Positions 37,541 to 52,912 of a stretch of 64,000 bases of DNA are shown here, one piece after another. The notes under the pieces are model-generated. The model was not told where the DNA came from and ran no database searches. It saw only the letters and a program-made list of their open reading frames with translations. Every line of letters starts with the position of its first letter. The first letter of the stretch is position 1. The DNA is taken from NCBI GenBank assembly GCA_005765155.1, contig VCCP01000001.1, positions 3,162,001-3,226,000 of the forward strand. Reading direction: 5' to 3'. The translations under genes and the position numbers were made by a program. The stretch is from Zelopaecilomyces penicillatus. Lineage: Eukaryota > Ascomycota > Sordariomycetes > Hypocreales > Pseudodiploosporaceae.

Positions 37541-39477
37541 AAAAAAAAGAAAAAGAAATTATATTTATTATAAAAACTAAGAATATTTATAAATCTAGTA
37601 TTATCTTATATAATTATAATACTTTATTAATTTTAATATAATATTTAATATTAATTTAAGGGATAAAAAAATAATTTACTTTTAAATTAAATCTAATTTA
37701 TAAATAGATTAATTATATAATAGCTTTAAGAAAAGATAAATATTAAATTATAATAAAAAAGGAAATAAGATATTAAAGCTATATTAAATTATTTTTTATT
37801 TTTTATTTTTTAAATTATATTATATATATAAATATAAATTAATTTAGAATATAAATATTATAATATAATTAATTAATAAATAAATAAATAATTTAATAAT
37901 TTAATAATTAAGATTAGATTTAATATATCTTTTAAGATTATATATATTTAATATTATTATAAGATTAATTAAAGATTATAAGATATACTTTATAATTATG
38001 ATATAAATAAATATAAATAATTAAGATTTTATTTTAATTATATATATATTATTTTAAAATTATTAAAATATTTAATTTTAGGATTATTTAAAATATAATA
38101 TATATAGAATTATTTTATTATTAAAAAAAGAATTTTAAATTAATTAAATAAATAAAATAATTATAAAGAAATACTTTATTTAATTAAAGTATATAAATAT
38201 TATTATAAATATAAGATTTATATTTATTATATTAAAAAAATGATAAAGATAAAAGATATTTAATATAAATAAATATCTTATTATTAATATTTATAAAATA
38301 AATATTATCTTAATAAATATTATTAAATAATATAATATCTTAAATAATCTATTTAAAATTGACATAAAATAAATAATAATTTAATTATAACTCTTTAAAG
38401 AATTATATAATTTTATAATATTATTTAATAAAAAAGAAGTTAATTATTTATTTTTATATTAAAGAATAATAAATTATTATATTTAAATTTAAATAGGATT
38501 AAATAAATTATAAATAAATCTTTTTTATAAACCTTTATATAATATATCTTAAGACTATTTATTATAGATATAAAAATAAATTATAAAATTAATAAATAAG
38601 AGATAAATTACAGCTGGTTTTTTTTAATTATTATATTTATTCTTTTTATTAAAAAAGCTATAAAGAAATAAAGATTTTATATAAATAATTAAACCTTATA
38701 TAAAATTATAATAAATAATTAATATTTATTATTATTATTTTAAGATTATTATTTAATATCTATTAGTTTATAAAACTAGATATTTTTTTTTTAAAAATCT
38801 AAATTATAAATAAAGATAATTATCTTATAATATTCTAGATTTAATTTAATCTCTTTAAATAATTTAATATATTATTTAATTTATTAAATATTTTTATAAC
38901 CTTTTAAAAATATATTAATTTAATTTTAAGGAATATCTTAAATAATCTTAGTATAATATATTTAAATAATATCTTTATATTTTTAAATAGCTTTAAAAAG
39001 ATTATTAATAAAATATAGATATATTTATATATATTTATAAAAGGCTAGTGTATTTATTAATATTTATAAATATATATTTATTATAATTATTATTTAATAT
39101 TTAAAATTTATTATTAAAATAGAAAAAAATATATATTTAATATTAAAAAAGATTATAATTATAAAAGAATAAAATATATTTATATAAGTATAAGAAATTA
39201 AAAGCTTTTTAAATTTTATTAATTCTTATTAAGAATTTATTTTATTTATTTTTATTTTTATTTTTATTTTTATTTTTATTTTTATTAAATTATTTATTTA
39301 TTTAAAAAATTAAAAGATTCTTTTTTAAATAAATTAATATAAAATATTTAATCTTTAAAGTATTAAAATAAGTATTTATTATACAATTAATACTAGTTTA
39401 ATAGGATTTTAAAAAAGATATAATTATTAAAATTAATTATTTAAGACTGATATTTAAGAAATATCTATTAAAGATAT
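37541..39477. other. A/T-rich sequence without a gene
   Basis: Stops in all frames. Contains a short perfect hexamer run (TTTTTA, about 6-7 copies) at 39,248-39,286. No protein motif or long repeat partner was recognised. Confidence 0.5.
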
Positions 39478-41420
39478 ATAATAATATTTTATTATTAATT
39501 ATATATTATTTAATTAAATTTATTATAATTAAATAGAATTATATTATTTATAATAAAAACTATTTAATAATTATATTATATTTAAAGTATAATTAATTAA
39601 ACTTAAAGAAATAATAAAGTTATTTATTATTTTAATTAATTATAAGATATTAGAATATTTTATTAGCTTTAAAAAGCTTTTTAAATAATAAATTAAATAA
39701 ATAAAAATATTTTATTTTTTTAATATTATCTTTATTAATCACTTAAATTATAAATAATTTAATTTAATACTTTATTAAGAAAAGAATATAATATAAAAAA
39801 TAAAGAAATAATTTAAATATAAATTATATATTTAATTAAAATAATTTAATATATATATATATATATTATTTAAAAAAAATTTAAATAAAATAATACTATT
39901 TAATAATTTTTATTAACTTAATTTTTAAGATTAGACTTTTTAAAAGAATTCTATTTATAATTATTATTTATATATAATTAAAAAAGATATATAATAAGGT
40001 TTTATTAAAACTAAGATAAAAGAATAAATAATTAATTATATAATAAATATATATAAGATATTAATATATAAAGATTAATTCTAGTTTTTAAATAAAAAAC
40101 CTATTATTATTATAATTATTAAAAGGATATATAACTTCTTTTTAATAAAATATTTAAAATAAGAATAAATATTTAAGCTTCTTATTATAATTATTATTAA
40201 AATAATATATCTTAATTAATCTATTGATTTATATATAATTATTTTATATATTAAGAAAATTATTTATTATAATAATAATATTAAAAGTTAATTTAATTAT
40301 TATTTATTATAAACAAATATTAAATATAAATATTTATTAATTTTATAGTAAAGCTTTTAAAATAAGATAATTTATTAAAATTTTAAATAATTATTAGTAA
40401 TTATTTATTAAAATATATTTAATTAAAAGTAATATTATTTATAATTATTAAAATATATATTAAATAATTCTAAGATATTTAATAATACTTTATAGATTCT
40501 TAAAAAATACTATTTTTAAATAAGGGTTTAAATTAATTAAATTATTTTTAAATTATATTATATAAATTAATAAATATTAATAATTCCTATTTACTACATA
40601 TTATTTATAAATAAATAATAATATAAAATATATAAATTAAAAGATCTAAATTATTCTTTAAATAATTATATATTTCTTATAATTTAATTAAATTAATTAT
40701 CTTTAAATCTATTAATTAATATTTAATAATAAAATCCTTAATAATTAATATAACCTTAAATGAATTATTAAATAAACTTAAGATTCATTTAATATAATAA
40801 AAGCTATATTTAAATAAGAATAAAGTATTATTAAAGTATATATAATAATATTAATGAATTATCTTAAATTTAAAATTAATCTTATATAAGCTATAATTAA
40901 TTATTTTTAATAATAAATTTAAAAGACTATAGATATCTCTTATTATTTAATAAAATATTTTATTTTTAAAGATAATATATAGCGCTTTTTATATAATATT
41001 AAAATCAATTATTTAAATTAAAAACTATATTAATTAAATATTATATATAAAGTTATTATTATTTTTATACTTTTAATAATTATATTTAATATAATTAAAG
41101 GAATTTATTTTATATTTTTATATTAATTTAATAAAATAAATATTAAATAATTTATTTTTATTTTCATAAATAATAAATAACAGATTAAATTCTTTTTAAA
41201 TATTAAATAATATTAATAATAATATAATATAAAAATTAAAAATTAAATATATATTAATAATAAGGAATAAATAAATAAAGACTAAAAATAATAATATTTA
41301 TAAAATAAAAAGAATAAAATAATCTTATATAAAGATAATTAGAAAATATAAAATAATTATAAATATTAAATAATTTTAAAATTATTATTATTATTATTTT
41401 TATAACTATATTAATCTAAT
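39478..41420 (-). mobile_element. 1.9-kb element A, copy 3 of 3 (inverted)
   Basis: Reads in plus direction as the reverse complement of 17,494-19,385. One run of matches starts at TAATAATATTTTATTATTAA (39,480). Others are the TTTAATATTATCTTTATTA block (about 39,720), AAACTAAGATAAAAGAATAAATA (about 40,008) and AGCTATATTTAAATAA (about 40,803). The TTATATAATATTAAAAT block lies at about 40,990. The right-hand end fades at 41,400-41,430. It keeps no open frame. Confidence 0.75.
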
Positions 41421-44089
41421 TTTTATATCTAGATTAAATTATTTATAAGGTATATAAACCCTTTTAATTTAATAAATAAAAAGGAAAAAATAAATAAAAA
41501 ACCCTTATCCTTTTTATATTAATACTTTCTTTTTATATTATTATAATGTTATTCTTTAATCTTTTTAAATATTATAGACTTTATCTTTATATTTAATAAT
41601 CAATAAGGAATTAATTTAATATATATAATATCTTTATATTTATTTAATTAAAGTTAAATAATAAAGGATTAATAATACCAGCCTTAAAGCTAGATTAATA
41701 TATATCATATCTTTAATATAATATAACTGGTTTATTTTAATTTCTTTATTATAAGAGTTATTTTAAGACTTATTAAATTTAGAATTTTATTAGCTTTTAT
41801 AGGATTTAATCTTTTATATATTTTTAAAAGTTTTATAATTTATTATTATTTTAAAATATTATTATAATAGCTTTACTTTTCCTTATATTATTAATAATTA
41901 TTAATAATCTTATAATTCTATTATTATATATCATTATTATCTTTATTATATAAATCTTTTTTTAAGCTATTTTAATAAATAAGGTTTCTTTTTTTTTCTT
42001 TTTTATCTCTTTCTTCTCTTTTTTCTTTTTTATCTCTTTCTTCTCTTTTTTCTTTTTTATCTCTTTCTTCTCTTTTTTCTTTTTTATCTCTTTCTTCTCT
42101 TTTTTCTTTTTTATCTCTTTCTTCTCTTTTTTCTTTTTTATCTCTTTCTTCTCTTTTTTCTTTTTAATTAAAGATATTAATTATATCTTTATAATACTTA
42201 AATATTTAATATCTTTAATATATTTTTATATAATATGTTTTAATAAATTATTCTTATTATTATCTTATTATTTATTTAATTAATATTAAATAATTAATAA
42301 TATTATTATTGTATTTTCTTTTTATTATAAAGGGTATTATAATTTTATAGCTTTTTTCTTTTTATATAATTTAATTTAGATCTAATAATTAGATTTTAAA
42401 GAAAAAGAACTCTTTTAAGCTTAAAATATTAAATCTAATATTAAAAGATTTACTTATTCTTATTATATCTTTATTATAATTAATCTTTTATTAAAAAAAG
42501 ATTATAAAAACTATTCTTAAAAAGAAAAAAAAGGATCTTATCTTTTAATACAAATATTATATTATATTATAAATATATTTAATCTTATTATATTATTATT
42601 ATTAACTCTTATAAATATATCTATTATTTATATATTATTATAAAGGATTTAAAAATTATAATTTACTATAATATTATTAATATATTATTTTAATTCTATT
42701 AATATATTATTATTAATATTTTTTAAGCTTTAATTAATATTATATTTATTATTATAATATATATTATAATTATTATAAAGTATATAAATTATTATATTAT
42801 TATAATAATATATTAATATTATTATTAAATATTAAAATTAATCTTATTTATTATTTAAGCCTTTTTTAATATTATAACTATTATTAATAGATTTTTTATT
42901 ATTAAAATAATATATTAATATACTTTTATTATATTAATATAATTATTAATATTATATTAGAATATAATAGCTCAAGATATTATTAAAAATTATATTAAAT
43001 ATAAGCTATATAATATTATTATTAAATTATAAATAAATCTTATTTCTTTTATTATTTACATAAATTAATTAAAAAAGTTAATTAAATTACTTTTATATTA
43101 TTATATATATCTTTTTATTTTTATTATATTCTGATTATATTATTTAACCTTTTAATAAAAGATTAAAATCATTTTTAATAATATAAATCTTTATAATATA
43201 AAAATAAAGAATAATAATATATAAATGTTATTATAGCTTTATTACATCTAATATATAATCCTTAGATATTCTTTAATAATATTTGATTTATATATATTTT
43301 AATATCTTTATTATTTTATTATTATTTTATTATTATCTTATTATTATCTTATTATTATCTTCTTTTTTATCTTTTAGATTTATATTATTAAATTATATTT
43401 CTTTAATTATTTAAATTTTATTATCTATTATATAATCTATTTTATTATAAATAGTATTAATTTAATTAATTTAATTAATCTTATTTTAAAGGTATATAAT
43501 AGCTTATTTAATAACTTATTAATAATAATCTAATATATCCTAATATTATAAAATAAGATATTTAATAATCTTTAATTTATTCTTATAATTATATAATAAT
43601 ATAAGATATAAAAGGATTATTTAATAATAGAAAAAGGCTTTAAATCCTATTCTTTTAATTCTCATTTATATAAATAATAAGCTTTTTATTTTAATTAAAT
43701 TACTGTATTTTTATAAGGCCTTTTAGCTTATTTATATAGATAGTATTATAATTATATAATAGATTTATAATTATTATAGCTATTAGTATTTCTTTTAATA
43801 ATTTATAATGGCCTTTTTTAAATTCTTATTTTTTAATTATTAAAAGTGAAAGAATTTCTTTATCTTAAATAAGAGTTTTATATTATATTAGTTTAATTAA
43901 TTAAAGTATTATAATTATATTAATATTATTATTATATTATATATCTATTTAAATAAATCTATATAAGCTTATATATAATCTAGGCCTTTAATCGTTTATT
44001 ATATAATATAAAGATCTAATAATAATATAAAGGTTTTTAATTTAAAAAAATAAATAAGAATAGCTTTATAAGCTTTAATAATATTATAT
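41421..44089. other. A/T-rich sequence without a gene, with two simple arrays
   Basis: Stops throughout. It contains the 27-bp array at 41,985-42,165 and a short run of 11-mers (TTATTATTATC and variants, about 5 copies) at 43,310-43,362. No motif or dispersed partner was identified for the rest. Confidence 0.5.
41985..42165. repeat. Polypyrimidine tandem array, 27-bp unit, about 6.3 copies
   Basis: The word ATCTCTTTCTTCTC recurs at 42,005, 42,032, 42,059, 42,086, 42,113 and 42,140, always 27 bp apart. The rest of the unit is T and C. Each unit has a single purine (the A), so about 180 bp of the plus strand are almost pure pyrimidine. No differences between units were seen. Confidence 0.95.
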
Positions 44090-44960
44090 AAATAGTTATA
44101 TAATAAAGTTATTAATTATTTAATTATCTTAACTTTATTATATTAAAGAATATATTTAAATCTTATTATAATAAAAATATCTTTTCTTTAGCTTAATTAT
44201 CTAAAAAAGATATCTTATTTAATAATATAAAACTTAAATTATTATTAAAATAATATAATAATACTCTTTAAAATAATATTAAAGTATTAATTATAAGAAT
44301 ATAAAATTATAAAAATTACTTTATTTTAAAATAATTATTAAGTATTTAAGCTAGTTTTATAATATTAATATAACATATTTATAGTATTAATATAATAGCT
44401 TTCTTAATTATTAATAAAGGTATTCTTAATTAATAAATATAAATCTTTTAGCTAGCTATTAAAAAAGCCTTTTTAAGAATTAATGTATAAACTATAATAA
44501 TATTATATACTTATAATATTATAATAGTGTAAAGGGTATATATCCTTTAAATTTATTTATTTATTTAAAAAGGCTATTAATTAAAATAATATTATTAAAT
44601 AATTATAAGAAAAATAAAAGAGTTATTAAAGATAAGAGAATTAATAGATTAAAGGAAAATTATTCTTTTAAGCTTAATATTAAGCTATTTATTATTATAA
44701 TTAATTATTATATATAATAATTAAAAGAGAAATAAACTAGCTATAAAGCTATTATACTAGCTATTATATTAAATAAAAATAAGAATAAGAGTTTTTATTT
44801 TTTTAAAGGTTTTTCTTTTTTATTTATTTAATTTAAAGGGATTATATATCTTATATAAATAGATATTAAGCCTTTATAAGCTTAAGCTATAATATAAGAT
44901 TAAACAAAATAAAAAATATTATATAAATATAATATTTATATTATATATATTATTTTAATC
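44090..44960 (+). repeat. Repeat F, copy 1 (about 0.85 kb)
   Basis: Collinear with 53,440-54,250 in the same orientation. Shared landmarks are AAGATATCTTATTTAATAAT with AAAACTTA/GATTAT, AAGCTATTAATTAAAATAAT and AGCTATTATATTAAATAA. It lies left of the complete gypsy element, and copy 2 lies right of it. The unit that is tandemly repeated in copy 2 is single here (44,284-44,306). Confidence 0.75.
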
Positions 44961-46571
44961 TTTTTAAAGATTAATAGTTTATTTATTTTATAAATAATAA
45001 TATTATAGATTATTAAAATATAAATAATTTATATTATATAAAAAAAAGATCCTTATATTTTTATAATAAGCTTAATAAATATTAGATTTTATAATATAAG
45101 TTTATTTTAAATCCTAGTTTAATATTTAATAAATATAAATTTAATATTAAATTTAATATTTAATAATTATATATATTTTATAAGATTTATTATAATATTA
45201 TTAAAAAAAGGCTTTATATTAATATAATATAAGCCATAATAAAATAAATTAATTTAAATTTCTTAAAAATAAATTCTAATCTATTAATCTATAATTATTT
45301 CTTATATATTCTTTAAGCCTTTTTTAATAAAAGATAGATATTATTTATATTAAAGCTATTATTAAATAGATTTATATTATTTATAAATATTATTATATTT
45401 AAGCTTAAAACCTTAATTAAAGCTTAATATAAAATAGTAATATATAAAATAAAAAGAATTAAAGAAAATAAAGATTCTTATAATACTTTAATAAAAATAA
45501 TATATAAATCTATTAAAATATTATTTAAATATAGTTTTATTATTTATTTATTAAGATAATTATATAATTAATCTATTATTTATTTTAAAATCTTTTTTTT
45601 AAAGGATTTAAAAAAGTCTATAATATAAAATTATATTAAAGGCTTTTTTAATATTTAATTAAAATAGTATTATATTATTATTATAAATCTAAACCTTTTA
45701 AATACTTTTTATAATTATAAAGATTATAATCTTAATATTTTATTTTATTTAATTTCTTATCTAGCTTTAAAATAAAAGGCTTATTTATTTTATAATATCA
45801 AAGATATATTTATTAGAAAGTATTTTAATAATCCTTTTTATTATAATTAATAAAAAGATGAATCTTTATTTTATAATACTTTAATAGATTATTAGCTTTT
45901 TTTTTTAGTTTTTTAAGAATTATTAGAATTATATTATAAAACTATTATAAAAAGTATTATAATTTAAAGCTTTTAATTATTAAATATATTATTATTATAT
46001 AAAATAATTAATTAGAAATTTTAAGAAATTTTATTAAAATATTATCTTTATTTATAGCTTTTTATATTCTTATATTATAAAAAATCTATTTAATCTTTAT
46101 AAATTAAATTATTTTATTAATTTAGATTTTATTATTTTTATAAATCTTAAGCCTTTTTATTTTTTTTTTTTTTTAAAAAAAAGAATTTCTTAATTAAAAT
46201 TAATATCTTTTTTATAATTATAATAATCTTAATATTATTATTATATTTTAATAATAATAACTTTAATAATTTTAAAAATATCTAGTTTTTAAGCCTAGCT
46301 TATCTTTTTAAATCTATATCCTTTTCTTTTTTAATAAGATTAATATTAATAATTTATATTAATTCTCTTTTTTATTAAATAAAGAATTTTATTATAGCTT
46401 TTCTTTTAGATATAGAGTTTATTTAAATTTATTTATAATCTTAATATATAATAATAATAATATATTAATCTTTTAAGCTTTTAAATTATTTTTTAAATAA
46501 TCTTATTTTATTAATATATAAGTATTTCTTTAATCTTATTATACTTTTAAGATATTTTTATAAAAAGATTT
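44961..46571. other. A/T-rich sequence without a gene
   Basis: Stops in all frames. No motif recognised. It lies between repeat F copy 1 and the left LTR of the complete gypsy element. Confidence 0.5.
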
Positions 46572-46734
46572 TGATTTAGGATTTATAATAAATAGGTAGG
46601 AATTAATAATTTTAATAATTATATTAATATTAAAGCTTATACTTACTTCTATATATTCTAGATAAATAATCTATAATACTATAGATAAAGACTATAATTA
46701 TATATTATATATTATACTTTATAATAATATTATA
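46572..46734 (-). repeat. 3' LTR of the Ty3/gypsy element (163 bp)
   Basis: Starts TGATTTAGG in plus direction, which is the CA end of a minus-strand LTR, and ends AATATTATA. Same length as the right LTR, without gaps. Most C and G left in either copy sit at sites where the other copy has T or A. Confidence 0.9.
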
Positions 46735-49700
46735 ATTATCCTTTATTTTATTAAATATTACTCTAATATCTGTATATATTTTTTACTTATATTATATAGT
46801 TTTTAAATTTTAATATATATACTTAAAAACTCTTGCTTTTTAAGATATTTTCCTTTTTCTTTCTTTAAATATTCCTTAATATATTATCTTTTATATTTAG
46901 TTTTTTTATTTTTTAATTATTATATATTAATCTTCTAAGCAAATCATTAAATAATTACTATAGCTAATAAAAAAGCTATTAAAACCTTAATAATTACTAT
47001 ATAAAAATATTATAGAAGGTTTAATACTTTTATTATTATATAGTATTAATATAGCTATTACTTAAGATTTATAATTAAGAAGGATATAAAGATAATAAAT
47101 AAGGAATAATAACCCTATAAATTTATAATAATTAAGTATAGTTTTGTTTCTGTTTTATTAATTTATTATATTAATTATATTAAGTATAATGATAATTATA
47201 ATTTATAAGTTTTTTTTTTTTTAATTTTAAAAATATTAATAATATTTAATTTTAATCCCTTAATATTAATAATTAATAATACTAGAGAATTAATTCAAAT
47301 TTTTAATTTTTTAAATAAATTTAATTATCTTTATCTTGTAGTAATTAAATAAGATATTTTTTTTAAAAAGGAATAATAGGATATTATTAGCCTTTTTATT
47401 AATATTTATTTAGCTTTTAAGATTATTAAGATAGTTTATTAATAAAAGTTTAGGTTAATTAAAACTAAAAAGATTATAAAAGCCATTTAGCTTAAATATA
47501 TTAAGCTAAAGATTATTTATTAAAACCTTTAATTAAAAAAAATTATAAATTAATAGATAATATACTTACTTTTATAAATATTTTCTTATCTTTATTAATA
47601 ACTATTTATTAATATTTAATAATAATTAATAGAAACTATATACTAAAAGATATAAATTAAATATTATAAGAAAATAATTAAATATTATAATAATCAGGAT
47701 TTAAAGCTTTATATTAATAATAAAAGATATATTATTTAATAATTAGCTTTATCTATTATTATAGATAAAGTTTAAGCCTTAATTAATAATAATAAGGTTA
47801 TATCTAAAAATATTATTATAAGGATTAAGTTTTTAATTATTTTTATAAAAGTTTAAATAGTATTTTATTATATTCTTATTATTTTAAAATAATATTTTAT
47901 TTTATTTAAGAGTTTTTATTAATTTTATAATATATCTTTAATATAATTCTTTATTTTTTTTATAGCTTTTTTAATTGATTTTTTTATTTTTATTTATATT
48001 TTATTAAATACTTTAATAAGTTTTAAGGTATTTATATTCTCTTTTAAAATCTATTAATTATATTTAAAAGGCTAATCCTTTTATTTTATTAAATAATAAA
48101 TTTCTTTTTAAATAATAGCCTTTTCTTTTATTTTTTTAAATTCTTAATTATCTTTATCTTTTAAATCTAATATTAAAAGATTATTATTAAAGGAATCTTA
48201 GTATTATTTTTAAGGTTTTAACAATAATATATAAAAGATATTATAAATTTATAAATATTAATTTAATAAAGCTAAGTAATATACTTATAAATTAATTTAT
48301 TAAAGAATTTAAAAAGGATTAATAAATCTTAAATATAATTTTTTCTTTATTTTTAAATAAAGATTTTTTATATTTAATATTATTATATTATCTCTTTTTA
48401 AAATAAATAATTAATAAACTTTATTATAGCCTTTTATTTATCTTTTTATTATTTTTCTTTATTTTATTATTAAATCCTTTTATAATTTTAAAAGTCTTTA
48501 TATATAATATTTTATAATAAATAATTTATTCTTAAGATTAAGATTATCTTATATATAAAATATAGAATTATAGCCTATTAAAGCCTTATTAAATAAAAGA
48601 TCTATTATAAAAGAAATAGCTAAATTATAAATAAATTATATTATATAAAGTAAAGTTAATTAAGCTATTTACTTTTTTATTATAAAGTATTATAAATAAT
48701 ACTTTAAAACCTGATTTATATATTTAATTTATCTATTAATTTATAAATAAAATATAATTAAAAGGTAGTATTTTATATATAATTAATAATATAGCTCTAA
48801 TTAGAAATTACTAATAAAAATTAAGCCTTAATTAAATATAATACCTTTTAATGTATTAAAATATAATTCTATCTTATAATAAAATAATTTAATTAATTCT
48901 AATATAATAATTCTAATATTTATAAAAAGAAATAGATAGTATTTTATAAATCAATTAATAATAATTAATATTATATTAATTTCTCTTTTTTTATAGATAA
49001 TTATTAATAAATTAATAATAAAATCTATAGAGATTTCTTTCTAAAGTTTATTAGGTTTTAATAATAATTCTAGATATCTATATAATTAATAATACTATAT
49101 AACTATACCTTAGTAAATACTATAGCTTATAATATATTTATTGATATCCTTATATATAAGATACTAATAAAACTTTTATTATAAAAGCTTAATAATATAT
49201 TTAATACTAAAATAGCCTATTAATAGATTATTATAATAAAACTATAAAAGCTTATTCCTTAATAATAAATTATTAAGAATATAAATATAGTTTTTTAATC
49301 TTATAAGGCTATTTATATCTATTAATTAAAACTCTTAATTTTATCCTTATTTCTTTATTAATAACTCTTTTTTTTATTTTATTATTTTAGTATTTTATTA
49401 TTAAACTTTTATTAAAAGCTATAAAAGCAATTTAAATATATTAATATTTATTAAAATTTTATTATTTATAATAATTTTTATTCTTAATTATAAGAAATCT
49501 TATTTATAATTAATTATAGTTTTTATCTATTAACTTAAAAAGTATTTTAATATTAATAATTTATTATTAATATACTAGGTATTTATTATTAATTCAATTA
49601 ATTTATTATATAATAATAATAATAATTCTAAATTAATTAAGGCTTTTTTATCTTAATAATTAGGTTATTATAAAGATATATCTATTAAATTTAATTTATT

Positions 49701-50449
49701 AGAGTAATACCTTATAATAAAATTATAAGGTATTAAAGCTATATATTAATATATTTATCTTTTTAATAGTTTTAATAATATTATAAAACCCTAAAGATTA
49801 TAATAATTAAATAAAACTTTTATCTATTTTATTAATCTATTAATATATTTTTATTAATATTAAAAAGAATATATTATAATAAATATTTCTTAATTAAATA
49901 TATTATAATTTATTTTTATAAAAATAAATTTTCTAGATTAAAAAGCTATTAAATATTAAATACTTTTATTATCTTATTATAATATTATTTCTATTATTAT
50001 ATATTTTAAAGTATTTATTTTAAATTATACTTAATATTATAAATTAAAATACCTGAATAAAGGTATTTCTTAAAATATTTATTTAAAGTATTAAAAAACT
50101 TATTTTTTACTATTATTTAAGGATATATTCCTTAGCTTTTTTTTATTAATATTACTCTAAAATAGTATATTTAATAATATAATAATATCTAAATATTTAT
50201 AAATAAATCTATAATAAAAATTATAAAATCCTAAGAAAACCTATATATCTTTATATATTTTTAATTATTTTTATTTTATAGTTATTATTTTTTTTTTAAA
50301 TCTATTAATATTTCTTTTAAAAAAAAAATACCTTAAAAACTCTATCTTTTTTAATAAAAATAATATTTTTTAGGGTTTATATAGAGTTATATAATCCATA
50401 GCCTTTATAAAACTTATTTTATATATAATATATATTTTTTATAGATTTT

Positions 50450-50743
50450 AAAAAAAATTAAAAAATTATTAAGATATATAATATAAATAATATTAAGTAA
50501 TTCTTTTAAAGCTCTATATATATAATATTAGAATATTATAGATATATTAATTCATTTAAAGAATATTATTGGATATTTATAATAATTATATTAAATATAA
50601 AAAACTATTTTTTATTTATTATTTTTTTTAATTTAGATTTAATAATATATATCTTTAATATTAATTTTTATAAAATATTCTATTTTTATAATATAATTAA
50701 GAATCTTAAAAATAAAAGATAAAGTATAATAATTCTTATTTAT
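50450..50743 (-). pseudogene. Decayed Ty3/gypsy reverse-transcriptase domain
   Basis: Read on the minus strand from 50,743, a single frame shows 'EYF-KINIKD', then the MPFG...NAPATFQ region. There Gly reads Lys, Ala and Thr read Ile, and Gln reads as a TAA stop. An 'RALKELL' helix follows, then the active site TAT CTT AAT AAT (50,476-50,465), where Tyr-Leu-Asp-Asp has become Tyr-Leu-Asn-Asn by two G-to-A changes. There is no frameshift over nearly 100 codons. Stops arise only from codons that C-to-T or G-to-A change turns into stops. The enzyme cannot be active. Confidence 0.88.
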
Positions 50744-52912
50744 TATCTTATTAAAATCTTATTAATCTATATATAGATATAAATTTCTATTTGTTTTTAA
50801 AATAAATAAATTTAATACTTTTATAAAGCTTTTTAAAGAGTATATTTTATTTAATTAAATATTCTTTTTAAGATATTATTATAATTCCTTTAATTCCTTT
50901 TATAAAAAAGAATAGATTATTTTATAAAAAAATAATATATCTAATAATAGATTAATTATATAACCTATTTCCTTATATATTAATAAAATACTAATACTTT
51001 TAAATATAAATATATCTAAGAACTCTTATAGTTTTAGAGATAAATATATAATATCTTATATATTATTTAATATCTCTTTTTCTTTTAAAAAAATAGATTT
51101 ATTTAAATATATAATTATAAAAATAATAGTTTTATTTTTATAAGCTTTTATAAATTTATATAATTAAAGGATTTTAATAATATTCTAATTTTATTTAAAC
51201 TATTATATATTATTATAAATATTTAAATAAATATAATATTTAATTAATATAATTATATTAAATAAAATAAGATTTCCTTTCTTTTTTAGATTATAATTAA
51301 TACTAATATATATAATTATAAAATATTTAATAGTATCCTTTAAATTAATAATTATTATTAATACTTTCTAAATATTATAGATTTTAATCCTTATCTTATT
51401 TATAATTTTCAATTTAATTAATATTAAAGATATTTATTTTAATTAACTTTTCTTTATAAATTCTTTATTTATTAAATTAATTTTAAATCCTATATTAAGA
51501 TCTATATATATTTTAATATAACTTTATTCTTTAATTATTATAATTATATAAAAATAAGCTATTATTTTAATTTAAACCTATTTAATTAAAGCTATTAAAA
51601 TTATTTTAATTATTATTCTTTTTTTATATTACCCTTAATAGGTTTTAATAATTTATTTTATTTATCTTTTTTATTTAAATATATATTTATTAAATAATTA
51701 TTATCTTTATAAATATAATATATTATATTTATAAAGCTTTTATTTTATTTTTATTTTTTATAATCTTTTATTAAAAATCCTTAATCTTTATTATAAAATA
51801 AATATAAATAATTATCCTTATAATTTAAAGATATTTATAATTTAATTATATTTTATTTCTTAATTAATTATTTTTTAATTATTTTCTTTTTTTCTTTTAT
51901 TAAATTAAAATACTTTTCTATATTTAATTTAAAATACTTATTTAAAATAATTTTATTATTATTTATTTTTCTTTTTTATATATTCTTTATTTAATATTAA
52001 TCTATAAAGTATATTAAGTTAAAATAATTTATTAGTAATTTATTATATATTTATAAATTAATTTATATTATTAAAAGGAGTTTTATAAAGAAAAATATTA
52101 TTTATTATATAGGATCTAGCCTAAAATAAGATTTATAATATAATATAATATTATATAATTTATTTAAAATATCCTTAGGTTTTTATTTTAATTTATAAAA
52201 TTTATAATAGAATTCTTATAAATAATTCTTTTATTTTAATAATAATATATCTATTTATTTTAAAAAATAATCTTACTTTAATATTATATTAATAGATTAT
52301 TTATCTAGATTTATTAATTAAATTATTTATTAATTTTCTATTAATTATCTATTTAATTAATTAATAGTTAAAAGAATCTTATCTTTATTACTTTTATAGA
52401 TCTTTAGCTTTTCTTTAAAAGCCTTTTCTAAATTAATTAATTAAATAGCTTTTATTTTTTGGAATTCCTTAAAAACTAATTTAATAAATATCTTAATTTT
52501 TATTTAAATTATTAATATCCTTTTATATAAATATTATAGATATTTATAAAGTATTATTATCTTATAATAATATCTATTATTCTATAAATTATTATTATAT
52601 ATAAGCTAATTATTTTTAGGTTTATATAAGCTTATTAATTATATTAAATTAATCCCTTATTTTTATTAATTTATTTTTAGAATTTAAATAATTTAATTAC
52701 TTTTTAATAGGCTTAAAAATAAATACTATATATCTTTTTATAATTAAGATTACCTTTAGCCTTTATAATTAGATTATCTTATTTATAGGCTTTAATAAGA
52801 TATATTTAAATAAATCTAATAATAATTTATATTTTTATTTTATATTTTATTTTAAAATTATTATAAATTCTAGGTATTTATAAAGAGAAGTATAAGAATT
52901 ATAAAGAGATAT

